Shown here piece after piece: positions 26,535 to 34,983 of a DNA stretch of 64,000 bases. The translations under genes and the position numbers were made by a program. The stretch spans positions 1,322,501-1,386,500 of the forward strand of contig NZ_JACWZZ010000001.1 in the NCBI RefSeq assembly GCF_014698995.1. Reading direction: 5' to 3'. Each line of letters opens with the position of its first letter. Position 1 is the first letter of the stretch. The notes below the pieces were generated by a model. It did not search any database. It had not been told where the DNA came from and saw nothing but the letters and a program-made list of their open reading frames with translations. Origin of the DNA: Hymenobacter duratus (GTDB lineage: Bacteria; Bacteroidota; Bacteroidia; Cytophagales; Hymenobacteraceae).

Positions 26535-28482
26535 ATGGTCGGGCGGCGTGCTGGCGCTGCTGTTGTGTGCGGGCCTCGCGCTGCCGGCCGCCCACGCCCA
26601 GCAGCCCACCCAGCTCGTGGCCGAAATGCAGGCGAAGTTTCCGGGCGAAAAAGCCGTGTACCTCGACTACCGCACCGACCTCACGCTGGAAGCCAAAGGC
26701 GACTCGGTGCTGGTGCTGGCCCGCCACCACCAGGACATGCTGCACCTCGATGCGCAGTCGGTGGCGTACGTCAATGACAAGGTGTTCAACTCGCACTTCA
26801 GCCGCCTGCAGAAGCTGGATGCCCGCACCCTGGTGCCCAGCGGCAACAGCTACAAGACCGTGAAGGTGACGGACTATAAGGAGAAGTTCGAGCTGCAGTC
26901 GGGCATTTTCTACGACGATACGCGCTCCACCACCTGGACCTTCCCGGCCGTGGCGCCCGGCGCCCGCACCGTCACGGACTACACCGTGCGCCACCCCGAC
27001 CCGCGCTTTCTCAACCCGTTCTACTTCGGCTCCTACGTGCCCGTACGCCACGCCGAGCTGACCATCACGGCCCCGCGCAACATCAAAATCAGCCACCGCC
27101 TTTTCCATACCGAAGGCCTGAATATCAACTTCAGCAAGCAGGAAAAAGGCAATACCGTCACCTACCGCTGGACCTCCGACAACCTGCCCAGCCCCCCGCG
27201 CGACTCCGACGGCCCCGAAGCCGCCTACTACCTGCCGCACCTCGTGTATTTTGTGGAGGAAGTGCCTTCGGCTGACGGACAGGCCCGCAAAGTGCTGGCT
27301 GGCGTGCCGGAGCTCTACAACCTGTATTCCGGTTTTGTGAGCAAGCTCGACCCGCAGGAAAGCCCCGCTCTGCGCCGCGTAGTTGACTCTTTGGTGGTGG
27401 GCGCCAAAACCGAGCAGGACCGGGTGCAGCGCGTGTACTACTGGGTGCAGGACAACATTCGCTACGTGGCCTTCGAAAACGGCATGGGCGGCTTCATCCC
27501 GCGCGATGCCGGTGCCGTGTATGCCAAGCGCTACGGCGACTGCAAGGACATGGCCAACCTCACCCGCGAGATGCTGCGCATGGCCGGCGTCAAGTCCTAC
27601 CTCACCTGGATTGGTACCCGCGACCTGCCCTACCGCTATTCCGAGCTGGCCACGCCGGGCGTCGACAACCACATGATTACGACCTACGAGGCCAGCCCCG
27701 GCAAGTACGTTTTCCTCGACGCCACCAACAAATACATGCCCTTTGGCATGCCCTCGGCCTTTATTCAGGGCAAAGAGGCCTTGATGGCTGTTGACGGCAA
27801 AAACTGCAAAGTGGTAGACGTGCCCATCATGAGCCAGGACCGCAGCCCCGTGTCCGACGTGTCGGCGCTGACGCTGGACGACAAGGGCGGGCTGCGCGGC
27901 AAAGGCAGCCTCCAGCTGGCCGGCTACCCCAAAGTCATGCAGAGCTACGCCCTCGACGGCCTCGACCAGACCGAGGAAACCAAGTACATCAAGGCCCTGC
28001 TGGAGCGCGGCAACAACAAGTTCTTCGTCGACAAATACAGCGTCAGCCACCTTGATGCGCGCGACCAGCCCCTCACCATCGACTACGAGTACCGCCTGCA
28101 GGACTACGTGCAGAAGCTCGACGACGAAATCTACGTGAACCTGAACCTGGAGCGGCCCTACGCCCACGACCGGATTGACGCCGACAAGCGCCGCCTGCCC
28201 CGCGTGAACGAGTACGCCACCCAGAACCACAGCCGCACCGAGCTGGAAATTCCGGCCGGCTACGACGTGGAGTACCTGCCCCCGACTGCCGAAATGAACG
28301 ACCCCGTATTCGGTTTCAAGGTGAAATATGAGCGGCAGGGCAACAAAATCGTGCAGGACAAGCAGGTCTACATCAACTACCTGCTGCTCCAGCCCAAGCA
28401 GTTTCAGCAGTGGAATGCCGTGGTAGACAAGCTGAACGCCGCCTACCGCGAAACCGTGATTTTAAAGCGGAAAAAGGCCTGA
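26521..28482 (+). CDS. DUF3857/transglutaminase-fold protein, catalytic triad intact
   Basis: The 653-residue product has a signal peptide (LALLLCAGLALPAAHAQ), an N-terminal DUF3857 beta domain (about residues 40-240), a transglutaminase-like domain (about 270-420) and a C-terminal beta domain (about 450-645). All three papain-like catalytic residues are present: Cys341 in YGDCKDMANL, His384 in VDNHMITTY and Asp400 in FLDATNKYMP. It could be a periplasmic peptidase or cross-linking enzyme; the substrate is unknown. It overlaps the MORN_2 protein gene by 14 nt, and a non-catalytic paralogue follows. Confidence 0.88.
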   Translation: MKANKWSGGVLALLLCAGLALPAAHAQQPTQLVAEMQAKFPGEKAVYLDYRTDLTLEAKGDSVLVLARHHQDMLHLDAQSVAYVNDKVFNSHFSRLQKLDARTLVPSGNSYKTVKVTDYKEKFELQSGIFYDDTRSTTWTFPAVAPGARTVTDYTVRHPDPRFLNPFYFGSYVPVRHAELTITAPRNIKISHRLFHTEGLNINFSKQEKGNTVTYRWTSDNLPSPPRDSDGPEAAYYLPHLVYFVEEVPSADGQARKVLAGVPELYNLYSGFVSKLDPQESPALRRVVDSLVVGAKTEQDRVQRVYYWVQDNIRYVAFENGMGGFIPRDAGAVYAKRYGDCKDMANLTREMLRMAGVKSYLTWIGTRDLPYRYSELATPGVDNHMITTYEASPGKYVFLDATNKYMPFGMPSAFIQGKEALMAVDGKNCKVVDVPIMSQDRSPVSDVSALTLDDKGGLRGKGSLQLAGYPKVMQSYALDGLDQTEETKYIKALLERGNNKFFVDKYSVSHLDARDQPLTIDYEYRLQDYVQKLDDEIYVNLNLERPYAHDRIDADKRRLPRVNEYATQNHSRTELEIPAGYDVEYLPPTAEMNDPVFGFKVKYERQGNKIVQDKQVYINYLLLQPKQFQQWNAVVDKLNAAYRETVILKRKKA

Positions 28483-28502
28483 TTGCCGGCTATGCAGGTG
28501 TA

Positions 28503-28573
28503 CCAGGGCTGAAGCCCGGGGCTACGCAGGGCCCACCGCCGTACCGCTGACTAGCCCAGGGCTTCAGCCCTGG
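28503..28573. repeat. REP-like intergenic inverted repeat
   Basis: CCAGGGCTGAAGCCCGGGGC and its neighbour bases pair with the segment at 28552-28573: a 22-bp stem with a single mismatch around a 27-nt loop. The core AGGGCTGAAGCCC is itself near-palindromic. There is no T-run, so it is not a standard terminator. Only one copy is visible in this window. Confidence 0.6.
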
Positions 28574-28653
28574 GATGCCCGCGCCGATTACTAACCCAGC
28601 CCGTCTTATCCATCGGGAAATCCCGCGCCATCGGGCGCCTGTTTTATCTTTCT

Positions 28654-30645
28654 ATGACCCTTCTTTCCGTTGCCCGCGCCACTGCTGCTTCGCTGCTGCT
28701 GCTCACGGCCGCTGCGCCGCTCCACGCCCAGCAGATACCCAAAACGTTGCAGTACGCCACTTATACCTGGGACGCCAAGCGCACCAAGCGCCTGCCCATT
28801 TCCGACGAAGACGCCAAACAGCCCGCGTTGGTGCTGCGCGACTTCACGGCCCACGAATACATGTTTAGTGAGCAGGACAAGGCCATCAAGCTCTACTCCA
28901 CCGAGCACCGCATTCTGCGCGTGAACACCTCCGATGGCATTGAGCGGTTCAACAAGATTTATATCCCGCAGGACGGCGGCCAACTGCTCTACCTGAAGGC
29001 CCGTACTATCAGCCCGCGCGGCGAAGTGGTAGAGGTGAACGAAGGCAGCATCAAGGAACTGAAGGATGAAGACGGTGGCCGCGGCTTCAAGATTTTCGCG
29101 GTGGAGGGCGTGGAGAAGGGTTCCGAAATTGAGTATTTGTTTCTGCGCGAGCGGCCCGCCAAATTCTTTGGGCGAGACTACCTGCAAAGCGCCGTTCCTA
29201 CCCGCGACGTGTCGTTTGAGCTGATTTCGCCCGAGGCCCTCACTTTCGATACACGCGTCTATCATGGCCCCGCCGCCTCGCCCGATACGGTTATTGCCGG
29301 CAAGCACCATATCAGAATGAAGCTGGCCAGCGTGCCTGCCGCCCGCGAGGAAACCTTCGCGCAGAGCAGCGCCGAGCGGATGCGTGTGGAATACAAGCTG
29401 GCTTACACCGCCCAGCGCGGCCGCACCCGCCTCTTCACGTGGGCCGATGCCAGCCAGTATCTGCACGGCACCATCTATACCCTAGCCAAAGACGAAACCA
29501 AGGCCGCCGACAAAGTCCTGCGCGACGCCAAGCTGCCCGCCAGTGGCGACTTAGCTGGCCGAGTTCAGGCCCTGGAAAACTACCTCAAAACTAGCTTCAA
29601 CCTGACCGAAGGCGGCGAGACCAATCTGGGCCGGATTGCGGCCACCAAAAACGCCTCCGAGCTGGGCATGACCCGCCTGTTTGTGGCCCTGCTGCGCCGC
29701 CTGAACATCGAGCACGAACTCGTGGTGACCACCGACCGGAGTGACGTGGTGTTCGACGACACGTTCGACACCTGGAACTACCTCGACAACTACGCCCTCT
29801 ATTTCCCGGAAACCAAGCAGCTGCTGGCTCCCGCCCGCCCCGATTTCCGCTATGGCATGGTGCCGCCCGGCTGGACGGCCAACAAAGGCCTGTTCATACG
29901 TACTGTAAAGCTGGGCTCCACTGAATCGGCGGTAGGTGTGGTGCGCGACATCCCGACGCTAGCCGCCGAGCAGAGCCCCAACGACCTCGACATCAAGGTG
30001 AAATTTGCGCCGGAGCTGGATAAGGCTTTCGTGGATATCCGGCAGGTGCTGGGCGGCTACCATGCGCAGGCCATCCAGCCATTCTATTCCCTGATTCCGG
30101 AGGAAAAGCGCACGGAGGTGATGCAGTCGTTGGTGAAAGGCAACGTGCCCGACGCCACCTTCAAAAGCGTGAAAGTAACCAACGGCGAGGCTGGGCTGAG
30201 CCCGCTCAGCAAGCCGTTTCTGGTAGATGCCAGCGTAGAATCGGCGGCGCTGCTCAACAAAGCTGGACAACGCTACCTGTTCAAAATCGGGGACTTGCTG
30301 GGGCAGCAGTCGGAGCTGTACCAGGCCGAAGCGCGCCAGTACGATGTGGAAAACGACTTCAACCGCCGCTACAACCGCGTTATCACGCTGGAGCTGCCTG
30401 CCGGCTACCAGGTGCGCAACCTCCAGGACCTGAACGCCGACGTGAAAGCCGGCCCCGATGCCAAAGACCCGCTCTATTACTTCAACTCGAAGTATGCCGT
30501 GCAGGGCCAGACCGTGACGGTGACCATCACGGAAGCCTACCGCCAGATCCGCTGGCCTAAGAAGGATTTCGAGGCCTTCCGCGACGTGGTAAATGCCGCC
30601 GCCAACTTCAACAAAGTGGTACTGGTGCTGGAAAAGAAAAGCTAG
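28654..30645 (+). CDS. DUF3857/transglutaminase-fold paralogue without catalytic residues
   Basis: A 663-residue protein with a signal peptide (LLLLTAAAPLHAQ) and the same overall plan as the gene before it: DUF3857 N-terminus, transglutaminase-like middle, C-terminal beta domain ending VVLVLEKKS. The position of the catalytic Cys is Ser335 (TKNASELGMTRLF); the His region reads FDTWNYLDNYALYFP and the Asp region QLLAPARP, so none of the triad is kept. It is probably a binding protein rather than an enzyme. TATCTTTC ends 1 nt before the ATG and may be a near-consensus -7 element. Confidence 0.82.
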   Translation: MTLLSVARATAASLLLLTAAAPLHAQQIPKTLQYATYTWDAKRTKRLPISDEDAKQPALVLRDFTAHEYMFSEQDKAIKLYSTEHRILRVNTSDGIERFNKIYIPQDGGQLLYLKARTISPRGEVVEVNEGSIKELKDEDGGRGFKIFAVEGVEKGSEIEYLFLRERPAKFFGRDYLQSAVPTRDVSFELISPEALTFDTRVYHGPAASPDTVIAGKHHIRMKLASVPAAREETFAQSSAERMRVEYKLAYTAQRGRTRLFTWADASQYLHGTIYTLAKDETKAADKVLRDAKLPASGDLAGRVQALENYLKTSFNLTEGGETNLGRIAATKNASELGMTRLFVALLRRLNIEHELVVTTDRSDVVFDDTFDTWNYLDNYALYFPETKQLLAPARPDFRYGMVPPGWTANKGLFIRTVKLGSTESAVGVVRDIPTLAAEQSPNDLDIKVKFAPELDKAFVDIRQVLGGYHAQAIQPFYSLIPEEKRTEVMQSLVKGNVPDATFKSVKVTNGEAGLSPLSKPFLVDASVESAALLNKAGQRYLFKIGDLLGQQSELYQAEARQYDVENDFNRRYNRVITLELPAGYQVRNLQDLNADVKAGPDAKDPLYYFNSKYAVQGQTVTVTITEAYRQIRWPKKDFEAFRDVVNAAANFNKVVLVLEKKS

Positions 30646-30664
30646 ACCGACTTCTCAGGTATTC

Positions 30665-30699
30665 AAACCGCCCCACGTTCCCAGAGCGTGGGGCGGTTT
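30665..30699 (+). terminator. Intrinsic terminator
   Basis: AAACCGCCCCACG pairs perfectly with CGTGGGGCGGTTT (13 bp, 9-nt loop). The T-run is short (TTT) but the stem is strong. Confidence 0.8.
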
Positions 30700-30791
30700 G
30701 CGTATCACGGCCCAAGAAAGCGTAATGAAAATGCTCGGCATGCCGAATAATTTATGTTCTTTGTAAGCTTCACGATCCAACGCTAGCCGCC

Positions 30792-31307
30792 ATGCAACAG
30801 CCCGCCGCCACTCCCGCGCCACTCGCCGATACCGCTGCTGCAGCGGCGTTCCGGCGCACTATTTCCAGCCCGCTGAAGCTGCGCCTATTTATGCTGCGCA
30901 GCCTGCCAATGGCGTATCTGGCGGGGCTGCGGCTACGCGAAATCACGCCGGCGCGGGCGGTTATCACGGTGCCGTTTAAGTATCTCACCCAGAATCCGTT
31001 TCGCAGTATCTATTTCGCCTGCCTAAGTATGGCGGCCGAAATGGCCAGCGGCATTCTGGCCATGATGAATATTCAGGGCCAGGGGCGCGTTTCGATGCTG
31101 GTAGTGGGCCTGGAAGCCGAATTCACGAAGAAAGCCGTGGGCCTGATTGCCTTCACCTGCGAAGACGGCCGCCATATTGCGCAAGCCATAGCCGACAGCC
31201 GCGCCAGCGGCGAAGGCCGCACCGTCATCTGCACCAGCACCGGTGTAGATGAAGCCGGCGACACGGTGGCCATATTCCGCATCACGTGGTCGTTCCGGGC
31301 GAAATAG
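30792..31307 (+). CDS. DUF4442 hotdog-fold protein, thioesterase-like
   Basis: A 171-residue cytoplasmic protein resembling the DUF4442 branch of the hotdog superfamily: PFKYLTQNPFRSIYFACLSMAAE (abridged) gives the long central helix start, followed by LVVGLEAEFTKKAVG and later strands. Members are presumed acyl-CoA or acyl-ACP thioesterases, but no substrate is established. The central helix carries the Asn/Ser-type polar residues typical of the group. It is monocistronic between a terminator and the next signal-peptide gene. Confidence 0.8.
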   Translation: MQQPAATPAPLADTAAAAAFRRTISSPLKLRLFMLRSLPMAYLAGLRLREITPARAVITVPFKYLTQNPFRSIYFACLSMAAEMASGILAMMNIQGQGRVSMLVVGLEAEFTKKAVGLIAFTCEDGRHIAQAIADSRASGEGRTVICTSTGVDEAGDTVAIFRITWSFRAK

Positions 31308-31347
31308 GCAGAGTAGCGGTTCCTGAATACACTCCAGTTTGCTTCCA

Positions 31348-31869
31348 ATGAAAACGATTCTACTGCTACTTCTGTCCGTTCTGCTTCACGTCTCAGTTGC
31401 GCAGGCCTGTTCTTGCGTCACTACAGGCAAATCTGAACGGCAGAAGATTGCGGATGCTTACCGGCAGGATGCGCTAATTTTCGTGGGCCGGGTGGTCAGT
31501 ATCGATACGGTAACTACTACCGATACCGTGCGGGTTTCGGACACGGGGCCCGCCGCACAGCAGTTCCAGCTTATCCGGCACGAGAAACTGCGCTACACGT
31601 TTGCCGTTGCGCGGCAGTTCAAAGGAACGGCCACCGGCCCTACGGTGCTAGTAGCCAGCGAAATTTCCAGTGCCTCGTGCGGCAAGCATTTTGCGGTAGG
31701 CTCCGAGCAGTTGGTCTACGCGTTTCTCGTGACGCAGAAAGAATCAGTTTATGGCGGCGAACTGGAGGACGTCACGCCGTATTATGCCACCAGCCTCTGC
31801 AACCGCAGCCAGGAACTGAAATCCGTGAAGCGAGCCGAGTTAAAGCAACTGGCGAAGGCCAGCAAGTAA
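31348..31869 (+). CDS. Secreted TIMP/netrin-like Cys protein
   Basis: A 173-residue protein whose signal peptide (LLLLLSVLLHVSVAQA) would be cut just before CSC, leaving an N-terminal Cys-x-Cys as in tissue inhibitors of metalloproteinases. Further matches to that fold are ALIFVGRVVSID, a strand with FKGTATGPTVLV, SSASCGKHFAVGSEQLVYAF and a late TSLCNRS; the four cysteines could pair as in the NTR/TIMP fold. If the mature N-terminus is really the Cys, it could bind a metalloprotease; this is inferred. The ATG at 31348 is chosen over one at 31339 because it starts the signal peptide directly. It is convergent with the next gene, with only 7 nt between the stops. Confidence 0.68.
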   Translation: MKTILLLLLSVLLHVSVAQACSCVTTGKSERQKIADAYRQDALIFVGRVVSIDTVTTTDTVRVSDTGPAAQQFQLIRHEKLRYTFAVARQFKGTATGPTVLVASEISSASCGKHFAVGSEQLVYAFLVTQKESVYGGELEDVTPYYATSLCNRSQELKSVKRAELKQLAKASK

Positions 31870-31876
31870 GCCAGCC

Positions 31877-33445
31877 TTAGTTGTCGTCTTCGAGCCGCTC
31901 TTTCGTAATGACGTCCACGAGGCCGTCTTCACTCACCACAATGGCCAGGCAGGGGTAAGGCGAGGTTTCGACGTAGCGGATGGCGGAGTTGTAGCGGGCA
32001 CCACGGGTGCTGGTGCCGCGGCCCATGGATGCCTTGCCGTCCAGAATCACCCCAATGGAGTAGCAGTACGATTCGGGGTCGAGGAGCACCGCCCCATCAA
32101 TAGCCGTGACGAGGCGCGTGATGAGCGGCGTAAGCGGCACCGGCTCAATAAGGGTGCATTGCAGTTTCAGGCGGTCGGCTTCGGCCAGGGCTTCGGTGGT
32201 GATGACGAGCAGCGTGCCGTGCTTCTGGCGGCTGGCCTCTAGCACCACTTCCCAGAGCCGCTCAATTTTGGCGGGGTCAGTGAGTTGGAAGGTGCGCTTA
32301 AGGTCCTTGCGGAACTTCGTGCGGTTGAGGCGCGGCCGGGGCAAGCTGGGCTGGCCATACTGTGTGCGCATCAACACCTTGCCATCGTGCTGAAACTCCC
32401 AGGAGTAATGGTTGATGAACTCGATGACAAACAGGTCTTCGCGGCTGGCATCATAAGGGCCAACGAGGCGGCCCAGCGCATACACATTTTCGCCGTCGGC
32501 CAGCAGGCTTACGTCGGGCGTGGTCATTTCCAGCAGCTTCCGCACGGCGCGGTAATCGGTGAGCGGCGTGGGGCAGGTGAGGGCAAACACCTCCTGCAGG
32601 TTAGGATGATGACGCCGGGCCAGCAGAAGCTTGCCTACCCCCTCGGCGCCTTCGTAGCGGAGGCTGGAAATGGTATTGAGGGTGTGAAACAGCCGGGCCG
32701 CACCAGGCTCAGTACCCAGGGCCTGCGCTGGCGTATCGAGCAGGCTTTTGCCGGCGGCACGCAGCAGTTCTTCGGTTTCGCGGGGGCGTGCCAGCAGGCC
32801 CGAGCCAGGCTCCGGCTCATTCAGCAGCTTGATGCACTCTTCCTGAAAGCGCAAAACAGACGCCACCAGCAACGACGGCAGCAGCGGCTTGCCATTGGTG
32901 TAGAAGCGGCCAGTGCGCAACGACGGATACGCCCGCAACGGCTTGCGTTGCACTCGCAGCACAGTCATCACAAAAAAGCCGTTGATTTCAGAAGGCCACC
33001 CGCAGAAATGCTGGTAGGGCGAGTTGGCGTCGAGCGTGTCGAGTACAGTTTGCACGGCCATCCGCACGCCCTGGCCTTCGTGGCGGCGGCGCACCAGCTC
33101 CGGGCTGACATCGTCGCGGCCGGGGTAGGGAGGCACGGTGCGAGTCTGGAGCCGGCGCCCTTCCGCTACCGCATCCTCAAACAGCCTGCTTTCCAGGCCA
33201 CATTCGGCTGGTTCCAGGCATACCGTCGGAACATCGGCCACGGTGCCTGAGAGTGTGGGCAATGCCAGCAGCAGCACGTAGGGCTCCAAGTCTTCATCAA
33301 GCGCCCCAAACAGGCTGTCGGCCATTACCTGCGTGGCCTGCCGGAAGCGGGCCTGGTGCGGCCACACCCGGAAAGCGTCGGAAACCGGCGCGGCGAAAGT
33401 AGGGGCTACGGGCGGCGCAGAAAGCAGGGGTAAGGGGGAAAGCAT
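31877..33445 (-). CDS. Diadenylate-cyclase (DisA_N/DAC) domain protein with large N-terminal sensor-like region
   Basis: A 522-residue soluble protein. The last ~120 residues match the DAC domain that makes cyclic di-AMP: the DGA motif at 450-452 (AIDGAVLLDP), IGVILDG, and LAIVVSEDGLVDVI. The usual GTRHR motif is replaced by STRGARYNSAI (Arg481, Arg484). The first ~390 residues have no membrane segments and no domain I can name; they may correspond to one of the described DAC-associated sensor domains (DACN families). It differs from membrane-bound CdaA and from DisA with its DNA-binding domain. It follows a TonB-C protein gene by 124 nt on the same strand. Confidence 0.75.
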   Translation of the reverse strand: MLSPLPLLSAPPVAPTFAAPVSDAFRVWPHQARFRQATQVMADSLFGALDEDLEPYVLLLALPTLSGTVADVPTVCLEPAECGLESRLFEDAVAEGRRLQTRTVPPYPGRDDVSPELVRRRHEGQGVRMAVQTVLDTLDANSPYQHFCGWPSEINGFFVMTVLRVQRKPLRAYPSLRTGRFYTNGKPLLPSLLVASVLRFQEECIKLLNEPEPGSGLLARPRETEELLRAAGKSLLDTPAQALGTEPGAARLFHTLNTISSLRYEGAEGVGKLLLARRHHPNLQEVFALTCPTPLTDYRAVRKLLEMTTPDVSLLADGENVYALGRLVGPYDASREDLFVIEFINHYSWEFQHDGKVLMRTQYGQPSLPRPRLNRTKFRKDLKRTFQLTDPAKIERLWEVVLEASRQKHGTLLVITTEALAEADRLKLQCTLIEPVPLTPLITRLVTAIDGAVLLDPESYCYSIGVILDGKASMGRGTSTRGARYNSAIRYVETSPYPCLAIVVSEDGLVDVITKERLEDDN

Positions 33446-33569
33446 GTTCTCAGGACGTAGGAAAGCGGGGGCGGCAGCGGGAAAAGGGCGGCGGGAAAAC
33501 TGCCGAAGCGGAGCCCTAGTACACAGAGTTGCCCGGTAGCAAGAAAGACGTACGGGGGCGGCAAATATT

Positions 33570-34370
33570 TTACAGCTGAAATAGAACCGGCAAAACCATC
33601 TTTTGCTTTACTGGCTGCCCCTGATAGGTGGCAGGGGTCCATTTTGGGGCGGCTTTGATAAGGCGTAGGGCCTCCTGCTCGAGGCCGGAGCCAAGCAGGG
33701 GCTTCAGCACGTTGATGTCGGTGAGGGAACCATCTTTCTGAACAATGAATTCCACCATCACGCGTCCTTCCAGCTTGCGCTGGCGTGCCAGCGCCGGGTA
33801 CTTCTGGTTCTTCTGGATCCAGTCGAAAAAGGCTTCCTCGCCCCCCACCGGGCGGGCGGGCTGGTCGGCCTTCACAACAGTTGTGCCGGCCGGGGCAGCC
33901 GGCTTGCCAGGAGCTGCGGGGCTGGTCGTGGCCAGAGTAGGCTCGTCGGCTCCGACCGGAATCTGGAAGGAAATCGGCACCGTCACGCGCTGGCGCACCT
34001 TGGCGCCCTTGTGCTGCGCGGGCGTCCATTTGGGGCCGGCTTTGATCAGGCGCAGCGCCTCCGCGTCCAGGTCAGGGTCGAGGGGCGCGGCCACTACCGC
34101 ACCGGAAATGACGCCGCTTTTTTCCACCACAAACGTGACCGTGACGGTGCCTGCCGCGCCGCGCTGCAGCGCGGCCGTAGGGTACTGCTGGTGGTCGGCC
34201 AGATACTGCGCGTAGGCTTCCACGCCGCCCACCGGCACGGCAGGCTGCGCCACGGCGTCATAAATCTGGTCGGGCTGCGGCTTGGGATACTTCAGCTTCT
34301 GCTGAGCATGGGTGGCAGCGGGCAAAGCAAGGGTGGCCACAAGGGCCAGACGGCGAAGAGTAGAGCGCAT
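33570..34370 (-). CDS. Secreted protein with two TonB C-terminal domains
   Basis: A 266-residue protein with a signal peptide (LALVATLALPAATHAQ), not the uncleaved anchor of TonB. Two TonB_C-type domains lie in tandem, about residues 40-140 and 170-266. They share the pattern GG-x-EA-x-x-x-(Y/W)-hydrophobic-x-x-(H/N)QxYP and end QAEALRLIK-like followed by AxPKWTPA; both begin with PVGGVEAYAQYL or PVGGEEAFFDWI. A Pro/Ala-rich linker separates them. Without ExbB/ExbD partners or a membrane anchor it is unlikely to energise receptors; TonB_C domains in Bacteroidota are also used for periplasmic binding. Confidence 0.82.
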   Translation of the reverse strand: MRSTLRRLALVATLALPAATHAQQKLKYPKPQPDQIYDAVAQPAVPVGGVEAYAQYLADHQQYPTAALQRGAAGTVTVTFVVEKSGVISGAVVAAPLDPDLDAEALRLIKAGPKWTPAQHKGAKVRQRVTVPISFQIPVGADEPTLATTSPAAPGKPAAPAGTTVVKADQPARPVGGEEAFFDWIQKNQKYPALARQRKLEGRVMVEFIVQKDGSLTDINVLKPLLGSGLEQEALRLIKAAPKWTPATYQGQPVKQKMVLPVLFQL

Positions 34371-34469
34371 AGCAGCAGATAGTAGGCAGATACGAAGTCG
34401 GGGCAGTTCAACAACCGCACCAGCTGCCGCTCTGGTTCAGCCTCGTACGCGCCGACACCAAAAAACGGC

Positions 34470-34477
34470 TATTTTTG
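34470..34477 (+). promoter_or_regulatory. -7 promoter element 4 nt before the RidA-family start codon
   Basis: TATTTTTG fully matches TAnnTTTG. The ATG follows after only 4 nt, which predicts a leaderless mRNA. A -33 element is not obvious. Confidence 0.45.
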
Positions 34478-34481
34478 ACGT

Positions 34482-34958
34482 ATGGCACCTGACACTACTT
34501 CCGATACCGGCAATCTGGCTTCCTCGGCCGCTGCTGCGTCTTCTTCCACCGCTCACAACTCCAGCCGCGCGCCCGAGCCGGTCGGCCTCTACCCGCATGC
34601 CCGGCGCGTAGGCAACCTGCTGTTTTTGTCGGGAGTGGGGCCGCGCCAGCGGGGGCAGAAGCACGTGCCCGGCGTGGAGCTGGACGAGGACGGCAACATT
34701 CTCAGCTACGATTTCGAAAGCCAGTGCCATGCCGTATTTCAAAACGTACGCTACATTCTGGAAGAAGCCGGCTCGCGCTGGGAAGACCTCGTGGACGTGA
34801 CGGTGTTCCTAACTAATATGAGGGACGACTTTCATACCTACAACCGTCTCTACGCCGAATATTTCCAGAGCAACCAGCCCTGCCGCACCACCGTCGAAAT
34901 CAACTGCTTGCCCACGCCCATTGCCATCGAGCTGAAGTGCGTGGCGGCCATCGGTTAG
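34482..34958 (+). CDS. RidA/YjgF-family protein, 2-aminomuconate deaminase type
   Basis: A 158-residue protein. From residue 30 it shows the features of the 2-aminomuconate deaminase branch of RidA: APEPVGLYPHARRVGNLLFL, SGVGPRQRG, VDVTVFLTNM, DDFHTYNRLYAEYF, CRTTVEINCLPTPIAIELK. That enzyme acts late in 2-aminophenol and tryptophan (kynurenine) breakdown; no other genes of the pathway are nearby. The first ~28 residues are Ser/Ala/Thr-rich and unlike the family, so translation could begin later in frame, but no closer ATG exists before the conserved part. Confidence 0.85.
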   Translation: MAPDTTSDTGNLASSAAAASSSTAHNSSRAPEPVGLYPHARRVGNLLFLSGVGPRQRGQKHVPGVELDEDGNILSYDFESQCHAVFQNVRYILEEAGSRWEDLVDVTVFLTNMRDDFHTYNRLYAEYFQSNQPCRTTVEINCLPTPIAIELKCVAAIG

Positions 34959-34983
34959 CAGTATGGGCATAACATGCGGGCTG

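Noticed and set aside
23325..26609. 1094-codon open frame on the minus strand
   Set aside because: It is antisense to the MORN_2/TPR gene for its whole length. Strong GC bias at third codon positions suppresses stops in the opposite frame, and the translated repeats are mirror images of the MORN array with no start signals.
26314..28230. 638-codon minus-strand frame
   Set aside because: It lies antisense across the junction of the MORN and transglutaminase genes and has no recognisable protein features.
32285..33250. 321-codon plus-strand frame over the DAC gene
   Set aside because: Antisense to the diadenylate-cyclase gene; Gln/Arg/Ala-rich shadow composition.
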